Source: Ruegeria lacuscaerulensis
GTDB lineage: Bacteria; Pseudomonadota; Alphaproteobacteria; Rhodobacterales; Rhodobacteraceae
Reading direction: 5' to 3'
Assembly (NCBI RefSeq): GCF_013034685.1
Contig: NZ_WQGO01000004.1
Location: 310,001-374,000, forward strand
DNA: 64,000 nt
Below are positions 1 to 7,742 of this stretch, piece after piece. The translations under genes were made by a program, and so were the position numbers. Below the pieces are notes generated by a model, which saw only the letters and a program-made list of their open reading frames with translations, did not search any database and was not told where the DNA came from. The number at the start of each line of letters is the position of its first letter. Within the stretch, counting starts at the first letter, position 1.

Positions 1-1
1 G

Positions 2-580
2 GCCGAGCCAGGCCAGAAAATCTGGTTGGAGCCCAATGACGACCCCAAGAAAAAGCTGAAATATGGCTGGCGGCTGGTCGGCCACGAAAATGGGCATTTT
101 ACCGGGGTAGACACATCGCTACCAAACAAGGCCCTGCGCGCGGCGTTACTGGAGCGAGAAATCCCGGCGCTGGCCGCCTATGAAACCATCCGGCCCGAGG
201 TCAAATACGGCGAAAACAGCCGCATCGACTTTCTTCTGACCCAACCCGGCCTGCCCGATGCCTATGTCGAGGTCAAAAGTGTCACTCTGTCCCGCCAGCC
301 CGGTCTGGCCGAATTTCCCGACAGCGTCACCGCGCGCGGCACCAAACATCTGGGAGAGCTGGCCGCAATGGCAGCACAAGGCCACCGGGCGATCATGCTG
401 TATCTGGTACAACGCACCGACTGCGACCGCTTTGCTCTGGCTGCCGATATCGACCCGGCCTATGCAGCCGCGTTCGAGGCCGCACAAGGGGTCGAGCGGC
501 TGATCTGCGGTACCACGATCACGCCCGAAGGGGTCTGGGTCGACACCGACAAGATCTGGCACGTCGACGGTCGCCCTTAG
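2..580 (+). CDS. sfsA: Sugar fermentation stimulation protein SfsA, 5' truncated
   Basis: SfsA family, a nuclease-fold protein proposed to bind DNA; its exact role is unsettled. The frame is open to the left edge, so the N-terminus (about 40 residues, judging from the usual 230-240) lies outside. A TTG at 26 could be read as a start, but the in-frame residues before it (AEPGQKIWLEP) already match the family, so this is a cut gene. Recognisable stretches are DDPKKKLKYGW, EVKYGENSRIDFLL and YVEVKSVTL, the last two holding the conserved acidic and Lys residues of the nuclease-like core. It ends at 580, overlapping by 4 bp the end of the opposite lipoprotein gene. Confidence 0.93.
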   Translation, partial: AEPGQKIWLEPNDDPKKKLKYGWRLVGHENGHFTGVDTSLPNKALRAALLEREIPALAAYETIRPEVKYGENSRIDFLLTQPGLPDAYVEVKSVTLSRQPGLAEFPDSVTARGTKHLGELAAMAAQGHRAIMLYLVQRTDCDRFALAADIDPAYAAAFEAAQGVERLICGTTITPEGVWVDTDKIWHVDGRP

Positions 581-939
581 TCAAGAATTTGGAAGTCGCC
601 CAGATAAGACCCCGTGTCGGGGCTGAACGCCTGATAACCACCGCTTTCTGTCCGGCCCACGGTCGCGCACAGCTTTGCCCCCTGCCGGAACGCAGCCCAT
701 TGGCTGCATATCGCGTCTTCTTCAAGCCACCACGCGCCTGTGTCCTGCCCTAAACGAGGCACCAGCACCGCGAACTGGCCATCGCGGTCAATTCGCGCCG
801 AGCCCGAGATGTGGAACCGTTCGAATGTGATCCTCCGATCCTGCGCCAAAAGCGCGGCCACATCGGTCGCGGACAGCATCTGAACCTCTTCCCGACATCC
901 CACAAGGGTCAAAACTGCAAGGATCAGACCCTTTTTCAT
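577..939 (-). CDS. Small predicted lipoprotein of unknown function
   Basis: Protein of 120 aa that I do not recognise. It begins MKKGLILAVLTLVGC, a short lipoprotein signal with the lipobox Cys at residue 15. The rest is a soluble domain with two further Cys residues and several Trp. Upstream in-frame starts exist, but the ATG at 939 has the purine-rich GGAAAGG about 9 nt before it and gives the cleanest signal sequence. It converges on sfsA with a 4 bp overlap and faces away from map. Probably an envelope lipoprotein; no catalytic motif seen. Confidence 0.7.
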   Translation of the reverse strand: MKKGLILAVLTLVGCREEVQMLSATDVAALLAQDRRITFERFHISGSARIDRDGQFAVLVPRLGQDTGAWWLEEDAICSQWAAFRQGAKLCATVGRTESGGYQAFSPDTGSYLGDFQILD

Positions 940-1022
940 ATTCACCATCCTTTCCGAGCCACACATGTCTGTACCGGCTTTCTGCACTTGCGCAGATCAC
1001 AAGATCGCGCGCAAATTTACTT

Positions 1023-1050
1023 TTGACACGCCATGATTTAAGATCATAAC
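1023..1050 (+). promoter_or_regulatory. Candidate promoter for map with an inverted repeat in the spacer
   Basis: TTGACA at 1023-1028, a 16 bp spacer and CATAAC at 1045-1050 form a plausible sigma-70 promoter reading towards map. The spacer and -10 carry the inverted repeat ATGAT-ttaag-ATCAT (1033-1047), which could be an operator. It implies a leader of about 130 nt before the map start. Inferred from sequence only. Confidence 0.4.
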
Positions 1051-1186
1051 CCATACTGAAGGTTGAATTTCCAGGCTTTGCGCCTCATCTGAACCATCGA
1101 TCCCGCCGCGACCGGACGCCCTCTGGTACTTTCTGCACAAGCAGCGTAAAAGGAGCGCTGCGCGAAACATTTGGAGCCTCGCACCG

Positions 1187-1999
1187 ATGAAAGAACATCG
1201 TGGCCGTCTGACCAAGGACGGTATCCGCATTTACGAACAGGGTGACTTTGCCGGGATGCACGCGGCAGGGGCCTTGGCTGCGCGGATATTGGATGACATC
1301 GCCCCGCATGTCTTTCCCGGCCAAACCACGGGCGCGATTGACGGGCTGATCACCCAGATGGTCGAAGATGCGGGCGCGACCTCGGCAACCATCGGCTACA
1401 AGGGCTATCAGCACGCCAGCTGTATCAGCGTCAATCACGTGGTCTGCCACGGCATTCCTGGCGATAAACGTCTGAAAGAGGGCGATATCCTGAATATCGA
1501 CGTCACGGTCATCGTGGATGGCTGGTTCGGCGACACCTCGCGCATGTATGTGGCCGGAAAACTGCCCCGCAAGGCTGAGCGTCTGATCCAAGTGACCCAT
1601 GATGCCCTGTTCAAGGGGATCGAGATGGTTAAACCCGGCAACACTTTCGGTGATATCGGCCACGCTATTCAGGCCTATGTCGAAGCGCACCGTATGAGCG
1701 TTGTACGCGATTTCTGCGGTCACGGTCTGGGACGTGTGTTCCACGCGCCGCCCAACGTGCTGCATTACGGCCGCCCAGGCACCGGCGCTGTGCTGGAAGA
1801 GGGCATGTTCTTCACCATCGAACCCATGGTCAATCTGGGCCGCCCCGAGACCAAGACGCTGGCCGATGACTGGACAGCTGTGACCCGCGACAAGTCTCTG
1901 TCGGCGCAGTTCGAACATTCGGTTGGCGTGACGGCAAACGGGGTTGAGATTTTCACCCTGTCGCCGGGTGATATGTTCCACCCGACCTATTCGTCCTGA
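1187..1999 (+). CDS. map: Methionine aminopeptidase, type I
   Basis: Removes the initiator methionine from nascent proteins in the cytoplasm, using a di-metal centre. The 270 aa length is normal for type I. The five metal ligands are visible: Asp105 (NIDVTVI), Asp116 (GWFGDTS), His179 (GHGLGR), Glu212 (FTIEPM) and Glu243 (QFEHSVG); the substrate-binding His88 is in CHGIPGD. The start ATG at 1187 precedes the typical lead-in before the pita-bread fold. It is monocistronic, convergent with a short gene whose last 13 bp overlap its 3' end. Confidence 0.96.
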   Translation: MKEHRGRLTKDGIRIYEQGDFAGMHAAGALAARILDDIAPHVFPGQTTGAIDGLITQMVEDAGATSATIGYKGYQHASCISVNHVVCHGIPGDKRLKEGDILNIDVTVIVDGWFGDTSRMYVAGKLPRKAERLIQVTHDALFKGIEMVKPGNTFGDIGHAIQAYVEAHRMSVVRDFCGHGLGRVFHAPPNVLHYGRPGTGAVLEEGMFFTIEPMVNLGRPETKTLADDWTAVTRDKSLSAQFEHSVGVTANGVEIFTLSPGDMFHPTYSS

Positions 2000-2172
2000 T
2001 CTTTGGCCTGATCGCGTAGAAGCTTCAGCAACAGGGTCTCGTCCCGCCACGGGATGACGGCGTCATGGATGAAAACCGGTGCGCGCAGCGGTTTACGCTC
2101 GGGGCCGGTGGCCGAGTCTGTGGCGGCATCCTGCTTGGGTGCCCAGAACAATGGGGGTAATGCGCGATCCAT
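1987..2172 (-). CDS. Small conserved-looking hypothetical protein, 61 aa
   Basis: An unrecognised 61 aa protein, rich in Pro at the N-terminus (MDRALPPLFWAPKQ) and ending in a charged helix-like tail (LLLKLLRDQAKDQDE). It has an AGGG ribosome-binding site about 8 nt before its ATG and lies 25 bp downstream of the HAD phosphatase gene on the same strand, so it is probably the last gene of an rsmD-HAD operon. Its final codons overlap the 3' end of map. Its reality rests on position, RBS and a non-random composition; function unknown. Confidence 0.55.
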   Translation of the reverse strand: MDRALPPLFWAPKQDAATDSATGPERKPLRAPVFIHDAVIPWRDETLLLKLLRDQAKDQDE

Positions 2173-2197
2173 GCTGAAACCCTAGCATGTTTTGCGA

Positions 2198-2833
2198 TCA
2201 GAGTCCCAAAAGCTCGGGCAGTTGTGACATCTGCGTGAACACCTCGGCGCCCAAGGCGGACAATCCCGCGCCGTCATCATGGGAGGCATAGGCCAGACAG
2301 CGCATCTCGGCCCGGATCGCAGCAGTGACGCCATTTTCGCTGTCTTCGATGACAACCGGGCGGACAGCACCGAAATGCTGCGCTGCGGTCAGAAACAGGG
2401 TCGGGTCCGGCTTGGCGGTCCCCATTACCTGGGCCGAGAACATGACGTCCTTGAATCGATCCCAAAGCCCGTTCTGGCCCAGCGTGATCTGCATTTTCTC
2501 TGGGCGGCCATTCGAGGCCACGCAATAGGGAACACTGGCGGTCTCCAGCCGCTGCAACACGTTCCGAACACCGGGCACCAGAGGCGTTCCGGCGCGCAAG
2601 GCGGCGTAAACCTCGGTATAGATTTGCTCCACCCAGTCGTCGGGCAGGTCTGCCCCAAGGTTGCGCGCCTGTTGGTGGACGCCGCTCATGGTGCCGCCTA
2701 CGAACAGAGACATGCATTCCGACAGCGACACATGCAAATCGTAACGTGCAAGGTTGTCGACCAGAACCTGATTGGTCAGCCTTTCGCTGTCCACCAGAAC
2801 GCCGTCACAATCGAAGATGACCAGATCATGCAT
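2198..2833 (-). CDS. HAD-superfamily hydrolase, phosphoglycolate phosphatase/beta-phosphoglucomutase-like
   Basis: HAD subfamily IA phosphatase, 211 aa. Motif I FDCDGVLVDSE near residue 7 has the nucleophile and general-acid Asp pair. Motif II is the Ser of CVASNGRPEK, motif III the Lys of GTAKPDP, and motif IV the acidic VIEDSENG. The cap sits between motifs I and II, as in phosphoglycolate phosphatase and related sugar-phosphate enzymes. The substrate cannot be told from sequence. Its start overlaps the rsmD stop by 8 bp, indicating translational coupling. Confidence 0.85.
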   Translation of the reverse strand: MHDLVIFDCDGVLVDSERLTNQVLVDNLARYDLHVSLSECMSLFVGGTMSGVHQQARNLGADLPDDWVEQIYTEVYAALRAGTPLVPGVRNVLQRLETASVPYCVASNGRPEKMQITLGQNGLWDRFKDVMFSAQVMGTAKPDPTLFLTAAQHFGAVRPVVIEDSENGVTAAIRAEMRCLAYASHDDGAGLSALGAEVFTQMSQLPELLGL

Positions 2834-3386
2834 CGGCGCGGTCCTTCCACATCAGAGTGATATGCGTGTCGCCGTATTTGCGGGCGTCTTGCAGGATGAA
2901 CCCCTCGGGCGGTTGCATCGGCGCGTTCTCCTCCCACACAATCAGCGCGTCGTCCGCGAACCACCCTTGGGTCAGAGCCGCGATGGCCTTCTGGCCCATC
3001 GACTTGCCATAGGGCGGGTCGAGGAAGAGCAAATCATAAGGCGCGTCGGTGTTTTCACCCAGCCGGGTCGCGTCGCGTCGGATCAGCTGGGTGCGGTCTG
3101 CACTGCGGGTCAGGTCGATATTCTTTCGGATCAGACCCTGCGCTACGCGCCCGTCATCCACGAAGGTCACATGGGAAGCACCACGCGACAGTGCCTCAAG
3201 CCCCAGCGCACCAGTGCCTGCAAACACGTCCAGCACACGCAGCCCGTCAAAATCAATCTGATGGCTGAGGACGTTGAACAGACTTTCGCGCACCCGGTCC
3301 GTGGTAGGCCGCAGATGCGCCCCCGAATCGCCTTTGCCGACCGAGGCCAGGGCTCGGCCTCGGAAATCTCCGGCGATAATCCTCAC
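2826..3386 (-). CDS. rsmD: 16S rRNA (guanine966-N2)-methyltransferase RsmD
   Basis: Methylates N2 of G966 of 16S rRNA with S-adenosylmethionine. The 186 aa protein begins MRIIAGDFRGR, typical of RsmD, followed by RPTTDRVRESLFNVL, the SAM-binding motif VLDVFAGTGALGLEAL and the catalytic DPPYGKSM. The start overlaps by 4 bp the stop of the upstream flavoprotein gene, and the stop overlaps the HAD gene, so the three genes probably share a transcript. Confidence 0.95.
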   Translation of the reverse strand: MRIIAGDFRGRALASVGKGDSGAHLRPTTDRVRESLFNVLSHQIDFDGLRVLDVFAGTGALGLEALSRGASHVTFVDDGRVAQGLIRKNIDLTRSADRTQLIRRDATRLGENTDAPYDLLFLDPPYGKSMGQKAIAALTQGWFADDALIVWEENAPMQPPEGFILQDARKYGDTHITLMWKDRADA

Positions 3387-4594
3387 GCTTTGAGCAGCGG
3401 TTTCAGGTCCGCAGTCGGGTCGGCTACCACGGCGGGATCAGCGGTCTTGCCCGCGTCGATCAGGCGTTTGCCGACCATATAAGCACGAGGGTCGTTCATC
3501 GCGTCCACCGCAATCAGTTGATCGCCTTTGTAGTACCAGAAGGACACGGTTGCGCCCTCACCTTGCCGGGTCACGACGCGGTCATAGCCCGTGTTCAGAC
3601 CCGCGATCTGCAGCTTGACGTCATACTGGTCGGACCAGAACCACGGTGTTGCAGTGTAATCCTTGGCCGCGCCCAGCATGTTCTGGGCCACGATCTCGGC
3701 CTGATCAATGGCGTTGGGCACGCTTTCCAAACGAATGCGCCCTTCGCCATGCGGGAAAGACGCACAATCGCCTGCCGCCCAAATCGACGGATTGGATGTG
3801 CGGCCATGGGCGTCGGTCTTGATACCGTTCTCCAGCTCCAGCCCCGCCATCTCTGCCAGTTGGGTCGCGGGCGCGATGCCCACACCTACCACAACGAAAT
3901 CAACGGCAATCTCGGTGCCATCGGTCAGAACCGCGCCCACCACTTTGCCATCCTCGCCCAGCAGACGGTCCAGCCCGACGCCTTCACGGATATCGGCCCC
4001 GTATCCGGAATGCAGCGCCCGGAAATAGTCGCTGGTCTCAGGTGCGGCGACCCGTTGCAGGATGCGGTCGGCCATCTCGACCAAGGTCACCTTGACCCCG
4101 CGCTTGGCGCAAACCGCAGCCGCCTCGAGCCCGATATAACCTCCGCCTACGATTAGCGCGCGGGCGCCGTCGGTCACGCGCGGCTCCATCTCGTCGATAT
4201 GGGCCAAATCGCGCACCACATGTACGCCTGCCAGATCGCCACCAATCGCAGCAGGCAGATGGCGCGGGTCGGACCCAGTGGTCAGGGCCAGTTCGTCATA
4301 GGAAATGACCTCATCACCCAGCGACACGGTCTTGGCTTGCGGATCAATCGCGGTCACACGCTGACCCAGACGCAGGGTGATATTGTTCTCGGCATAAAAG
4401 CTCTCGGGGCGCAGGAACAGGCGCTCCAGCTCCATCTCGCCCAGCAAATAAGCCTTGGACAGGGGCGGGCGCTGATAAGGCAGATGCGGCTCGGCCCCGA
4501 TCAGGGTGATGTCCCCGTCAAACCCGTCTTTGCGCAGCCGCGCCACCAGCGATGCACCCGCCTGCCCGGCACCGATCACGACAATATGGCTCAT
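3383..4594 (-). CDS. FAD/NAD-dependent ferredoxin (rubredoxin/putidaredoxin-type) reductase
   Basis: Flavoprotein of about 403 aa that moves electrons from NAD(P)H to a small iron-sulfur or other acceptor protein. The N-terminal FAD motif VVIGAGQAGASL, the internal NAD motif ALIVGGGYIGLEAAA and the late FAD motif WAAGDCASF are all present; the C-terminal reductase domain resembles putidaredoxin/rhodocoxin reductases. The start at 4594 (MSHIVVIGAG) has a purine-rich GGGTGAGGGG just before it; an upstream in-frame ATG would add an unlikely tail. No ferredoxin or P450 gene is adjacent, so the partner is unknown. It is divergent from the peroxiredoxin gene. Confidence 0.88.
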   Translation of the reverse strand: MSHIVVIGAGQAGASLVARLRKDGFDGDITLIGAEPHLPYQRPPLSKAYLLGEMELERLFLRPESFYAENNITLRLGQRVTAIDPQAKTVSLGDEVISYDELALTTGSDPRHLPAAIGGDLAGVHVVRDLAHIDEMEPRVTDGARALIVGGGYIGLEAAAVCAKRGVKVTLVEMADRILQRVAAPETSDYFRALHSGYGADIREGVGLDRLLGEDGKVVGAVLTDGTEIAVDFVVVGVGIAPATQLAEMAGLELENGIKTDAHGRTSNPSIWAAGDCASFPHGEGRIRLESVPNAIDQAEIVAQNMLGAAKDYTATPWFWSDQYDVKLQIAGLNTGYDRVVTRQGEGATVSFWYYKGDQLIAVDAMNDPRAYMVGKRLIDAGKTADPAVVADPTADLKPLLKA

Positions 4595-4693
4595 CTTCCC
4601 CTCACCCTGTCGAATTCCCGTGGTCTCCTCCACGCGACCACCTATATTGCGGCTAAGCCCGACTCTGCAAATCCAAACGACAGGAGCACAAAA

Positions 4694-5179
4694 ATGATTT
4701 CAACAGGTGATACGCTGCCCGACGCCACACTGACCCAGATCGGTGCGGAAGGCCCCGAGGAGGTCCGGATTTCCGATAAAACAAACGGGCGCAAAGTGGT
4801 GATATTTGCCGTCCCCGGCGCGTTCACGCCCACCTGCCATTCGGCCCATGTGCCCAGCTTCATGCGCACCAAGGATCAGTTCGATGCCAAAGGCGTGGAC
4901 GAAATCATCTGCCTGTCGGTCAACGACCCCTTCGTGATGAAAGCCTGGGGCGAGGCCACCGGCGCGTCAGATGCGGGACTGACCATGCTGGCAGATGCCG
5001 CGTCCGAATTCACCAAGGCCATCGGCATGGATTTCGACGCTCCGCCGGCCGGGCTGATCGCGCGCTCGAAACGCTATGCGATGCTGGTCGAGGATGGCAA
5101 AATCACCGCGCTGAACTTGGAAGAAAGCCCCGGCGCGTGCGAAATCTCGGCTGGTGAGGGTCTTTTGGACGTCATCTGA
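4694..5179 (+). CDS. Peroxiredoxin, Prx5-type
   Basis: Thiol peroxidase of 161 aa reducing hydrogen or organic peroxides. The peroxidatic Cys48 lies in PGAFTPTCHSAHVP, the Prx5/PrxII signature; Cys73 and Cys149 (GACEIS) are possible resolving residues. The start ATG at 4694 follows AGGAG at normal spacing. The divergent neighbour is a ferredoxin-reductase-like flavoprotein, which could share a redox role, though the reductant is more likely glutaredoxin or glutathione. A clear terminator follows. Confidence 0.93.
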   Translation: MISTGDTLPDATLTQIGAEGPEEVRISDKTNGRKVVIFAVPGAFTPTCHSAHVPSFMRTKDQFDAKGVDEIICLSVNDPFVMKAWGEATGASDAGLTMLADAASEFTKAIGMDFDAPPAGLIARSKRYAMLVEDGKITALNLEESPGACEISAGEGLLDVI

Positions 5180-5187
5180 TCCGGTTT

Positions 5188-5208
5188 GGCCCCGGTTCTG
5201 TCGGGGCC
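5188..5208 (+). terminator. Rho-independent terminator after the peroxiredoxin gene
   Basis: Stem GGCCCCG/CGGGGCC (5188-5194 and 5202-5208) with a 7 nt loop, followed by TTTGCCCTATTT. It starts 8 bp after the stop codon. Confidence 0.75.
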
Positions 5209-5223
5209 TTTGCCCTATTTAAC

Positions 5224-5270
5224 TTGATAGATACCCCTGAACGGCAAATACTCGGCCTAGTTGTTCAGGG
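5224..5270 (+). promoter_or_regulatory. Candidate promoter and leader inverted repeat ahead of the glycine-zipper lipoprotein
   Basis: TTGATA (5224-5229), 17 bp spacer and AATACT (5247-5252) form a candidate sigma-70 promoter. An exact inverted repeat CCCTGAAC (5235-5242) and GTTCAGGG (5263-5270) spans it; its right arm runs into the GGGAG that serves as ribosome-binding site for the ATG at 5280. Confidence 0.4.
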
Positions 5271-5279
5271 AGTCCTTTT

Positions 5280-5525
5280 ATGAAGCTCAAGTCCATTACC
5301 CTATGTCTGGGCACAGCAGGCGCACTGGCCGCGTGCGGCCCTGCCCCCACACCACAACAACAAGCCGCCCGCCAACATGAGATCGCCTGCCTCAGCGGCA
5401 CGGTCGGCGGCGCGCTATTGGGTGGCGTCATCGGCAATCAGTTTGGTGGCGGGTCCGGCAAGACGATCCTGACAGCAGCAGGGGCTGCCGTCGGCGGGAT
5501 CGAAGGTCAGAAATTCGCGTGCTGA
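5280..5525 (+). CDS. Small glycine-zipper lipoprotein
   Basis: An 81 aa envelope protein. The signal ends in a lipobox LAAC (Cys19), so it should be lipidated. The mature part has the glycine-rich GGALLGGVIGNQFGGG and TAAGAAVGG segments of glycine-zipper 2TM proteins (SlyB/OsmB-like families), which insert in or associate with the outer membrane. It is the first of three small exported proteins in a row (5280-6223). The exact function is unknown; related proteins are often stress-induced. Confidence 0.78.
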   Translation: MKLKSITLCLGTAGALAACGPAPTPQQQAARQHEIACLSGTVGGALLGGVIGNQFGGGSGKTILTAAGAAVGGIEGQKFAC

Positions 5526-5535
5526 GGGGGACATC

Positions 5536-5883
5536 ATGAAACTTGGGATTTTGACACTTGGCCTGACCCTTTTGGCTGGGACCGTTGCGGCCGAAACGGT
5601 AGCAGAGCTGCATGAGAATGAATTGAAAGCCATCGACGCCAACAACGATGGATTTCTGTCAAAGGATGAGTTCAACGCTTTTTCCGACTATGCGTTTCAG
5701 GCGATGGACGAAGACAAGAACGGCACTCTGGGGTTAGACGAAGCCAAGCCCTTTCTGGACATAAAGCAATTCCAAAGCGTTGACCGCAATCAGGATAACA
5801 TTATCTCTCGGTCAGAGTTCGATGCGCAGATGAACGACGACTTCACGTCTGCCGACAAAGACGGGAACGGCCAGTTGGACTAG
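5536..5883 (+). CDS. Secreted EF-hand calcium-binding protein
   Basis: A 115 aa protein with a cleavable signal peptide (MKLGILTLGLTLLAGTVAA). It carries successive EF-hand loops: DANNDGFLSKDE, DEDKNGTLGLDE, DRNQDNIISRSE and a C-terminal DKDGNGQLD at which the protein stops, so the fourth loop lacks its last acidic ligand. Probably a periplasmic calcium-binding or calcium-buffering protein. It lies 10 bp after the glycine-zipper gene and likely shares its transcript. Confidence 0.85.
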   Translation: MKLGILTLGLTLLAGTVAAETVAELHENELKAIDANNDGFLSKDEFNAFSDYAFQAMDEDKNGTLGLDEAKPFLDIKQFQSVDRNQDNIISRSEFDAQMNDDFTSADKDGNGQLD

Positions 5884-5908
5884 GGCCGCCCGAACCCGAC
5901 AGGAGCGT

Positions 5909-6223
5909 ATGATGAACAAATGGATATCGCTGGGTGTTCTGGGTCTGCTAGCGGCTTGCGACGTGCCGCAGGCGCCGATTGTGACAGGACCAGACGGCCA
6001 GCAACGGATTCAGATCAATACCAGCGGGATGACCTGCTATGATACGCGCTGTCTGTATATTGACCCGGCGGCGCGGTCGGTGCGGTCGAACGGCCTGCGC
6101 ACGACGCGCATCCCCGGCAATATCGACGTCAGCAGCGGCACCGTCACGCCGGATGAGTTCCGTCAAATGGGTGTTGCCGCCTCGCTGGCGGGTGGCGTCG
6201 GCTCGGCAAGCGACCGGGGTTAA
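5909..6223 (+). CDS. Hypothetical lipoprotein, 104 aa
   Basis: I do not recognise the family. The N-terminus [17 protein letters not shown] is a lipoprotein signal with lipobox LAAC. The mature part has two Cys close together (TCYDTRC), which may form a disulfide, and a Gly/Ser-rich end. It sits 25 bp after the EF-hand gene, completing a run of three small envelope proteins. It overlaps the end of the convergent pterin dehydratase gene by 4 bp. Confidence 0.7.
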   Translation: MMNKWISLGVLGLLAACDVPQAPIVTGPDGQQRIQINTSGMTCYDTRCLYIDPAARSVRSNGLRTTRIPGNIDVSSGTVTPDEFRQMGVAASLAGGVGSASDRG

Positions 6224-6513
6224 ACCAGACTGTCCATCTTGCGGGCCAGCTTGGCGTCCAGCGCCGACAAACCGCCCACATCATGGGTGGACAGTGTCAC
6301 CTCGACCCTGTTGTAGACATTGAACCATTCGGGGTGATGGTTCCATTTCTCAGCAAAGATGGCCACTTGGGTCATCCAGCCGAAGGCCTGGACAAAATTC
6401 TTGAACGTGAAGGTCTTGGTGATCGCATCCCGGCCTTCAACCATGGTCCAGCCGGTTTGAAACAACGGGTCCAGAAGGGGGCCGCGCGTTTCGGTCGACA
6501 AAAGTTCGGTCAT
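6220..6513 (-). CDS. phhB: Pterin-4a-carbinolamine dehydratase
   Basis: Dehydrates 4a-hydroxytetrahydrobiopterin formed by aromatic amino acid hydroxylases, regenerating the pterin cofactor. The 97 aa length is normal. The active-site signature is [21 protein letters not shown], in which the consecutive His residues are catalytic; [11 protein letters not shown] follows as in the family. The start ATG at 6513 overlaps the end of the upstream GNAT gene by 4 bp. No phenylalanine hydroxylase gene is in the window, so its partner is elsewhere or it has another role. Confidence 0.92.
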   Translation of the reverse strand: MTELLSTETRGPLLDPLFQTGWTMVEGRDAITKTFTFKNFVQAFGWMTQVAIFAEKWNHHPEWFNVYNRVEVTLSTHDVGGLSALDAKLARKMDSLV

Positions 6514-7697
6514 TGCTGTTCCTCCGGGTTCGCTTTTCTGAACGGGCCGTAATCCGTCAGAATCTCGATCTCTTCTCCCACTGCGTGGGCCTCGGCGTCC
6601 AGATATTTTCGGATCGCGTCCGCAAAGCCAGGGTCGTTGACCCAATGCAGGCTGTGCGTGCGCGTTGGCAGATAACCGCGGGCCAGCTTGTGTTCCCCCT
6701 GCGCCCCGGCCTCGACCCGAGACAAACCCTGCGCGATGGCGATGTCGATCGCCCTATAATAGCACAGTTCGAAATGCAGACAGGCATGGTGCTCGACGCA
6801 GCCCCAATGGCGGCCATAAAGCGTTTCGCGTCCGATGAAGTTCAACGCGCCTGCAATCGGGTATCCGTCACGCTCGGCCAGAACCAGCGCCATGTCGTCG
6901 GCCATGGTTTCATGGGCAATGTCAAAGAATTGACGTGTCAGGTATGGCATCCCCCATTTGCGCGAGCCTGTGTCCTGATAGAACCGCCAAAATGCGTCCC
7001 AATGTTCGGGCCGCAAGTCGTCACCGGTGAGCGTGCGGATTTCTCCACCAAACCCACAGGCCTGCGCGCGCTCCTTGCGGATATTCTTGCGTTTGCGCGA
7101 CGAGAGCGCCGCCAGAAACCCGTCGAAATCCGCATATTCATCATTCAGCCAGTGAAACTGCTGCGAATGGCGCACCATCAGACCCATTTCTTCACCCGCT
7201 TCGGCCTCGGCCTCGGTGCAGAAGGTCGCGTGGATGGATGAGACCTGATTATCCGCCGCCAGTTGCACGGCACCTTGTACGAGGGCCGACAGCCCGACGC
7301 CCTCATAGCCGAGCCGCACCAGAAACCGTCGCCCCGTGGCGGGCGTAAACGGCACCGCGATTTGCAGCTTGGGGTAATAGCGCCCACCCGCATTTTCGTA
7401 GGCATGCGCCCAGTTGTGGTCAAAGATATACTCGCCCTGAGAATGCGACTTGGCGTACATCGGTGCCGCCCCGATCAGCATCCCGTCCAGATAAGCGGTC
7501 AGATATTGCGGCTGCCAACCCGTGCCCCGCCCGACCGAGCCGCTGTTTTCCAACGCCAACAAGAACCGATGCGTGGTAAATGGATCCAGTGGACGACCGC
7601 CATCGGCCGCCTCGGGGCAGGCACAGCTGTCCCACTCTGCCGCAGGGATTTGCGAGAGCGACCCCAGTACCCGAACCTCGATTTGCGCCTGATCCAT
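6510..7697 (-). CDS. GNAT/FemAB-like acyltransferase (DUF482, COG3146-type)
   Basis: A 395 aa protein of the peptidoglycan-biosynthesis-like DUF482 family, related to GNAT and FemAB acyltransferases. Recognisable stretches are [35 protein letters not shown] and [20 protein letters not shown]. The substrate is not known. It lies in an apparent operon ridA-GDPD-this gene-PCD, with a 45 bp gap upstream and a 4 bp overlap downstream. The context gives little on function. Confidence 0.82.
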   Translation of the reverse strand: MDQAQIEVRVLGSLSQIPAAEWDSCACPEAADGGRPLDPFTTHRFLLALENSGSVGRGTGWQPQYLTAYLDGMLIGAAPMYAKSHSQGEYIFDHNWAHAYENAGGRYYPKLQIAVPFTPATGRRFLVRLGYEGVGLSALVQGAVQLAADNQVSSIHATFCTEAEAEAGEEMGLMVRHSQQFHWLNDEYADFDGFLAALSSRKRKNIRKERAQACGFGGEIRTLTGDDLRPEHWDAFWRFYQDTGSRKWGMPYLTRQFFDIAHETMADDMALVLAERDGYPIAGALNFIGRETLYGRHWGCVEHHACLHFELCYYRAIDIAIAQGLSRVEAGAQGEHKLARGYLPTRTHSLHWVNDPGFADAIRKYLDAEAHAVGEEIEILTDYGPFRKANPEEQQ

Positions 7698-7742
7698 GTG
7701 CCCTCCGCGTCTTGTCTTTATCTGTGACGGATGGGGTGGGGT

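Noticed and set aside
1085-2050. A 321-codon open frame on the minus strand opposite map
   Set aside because: Antisense to an intact methionine aminopeptidase with all metal ligands; shadow composition.
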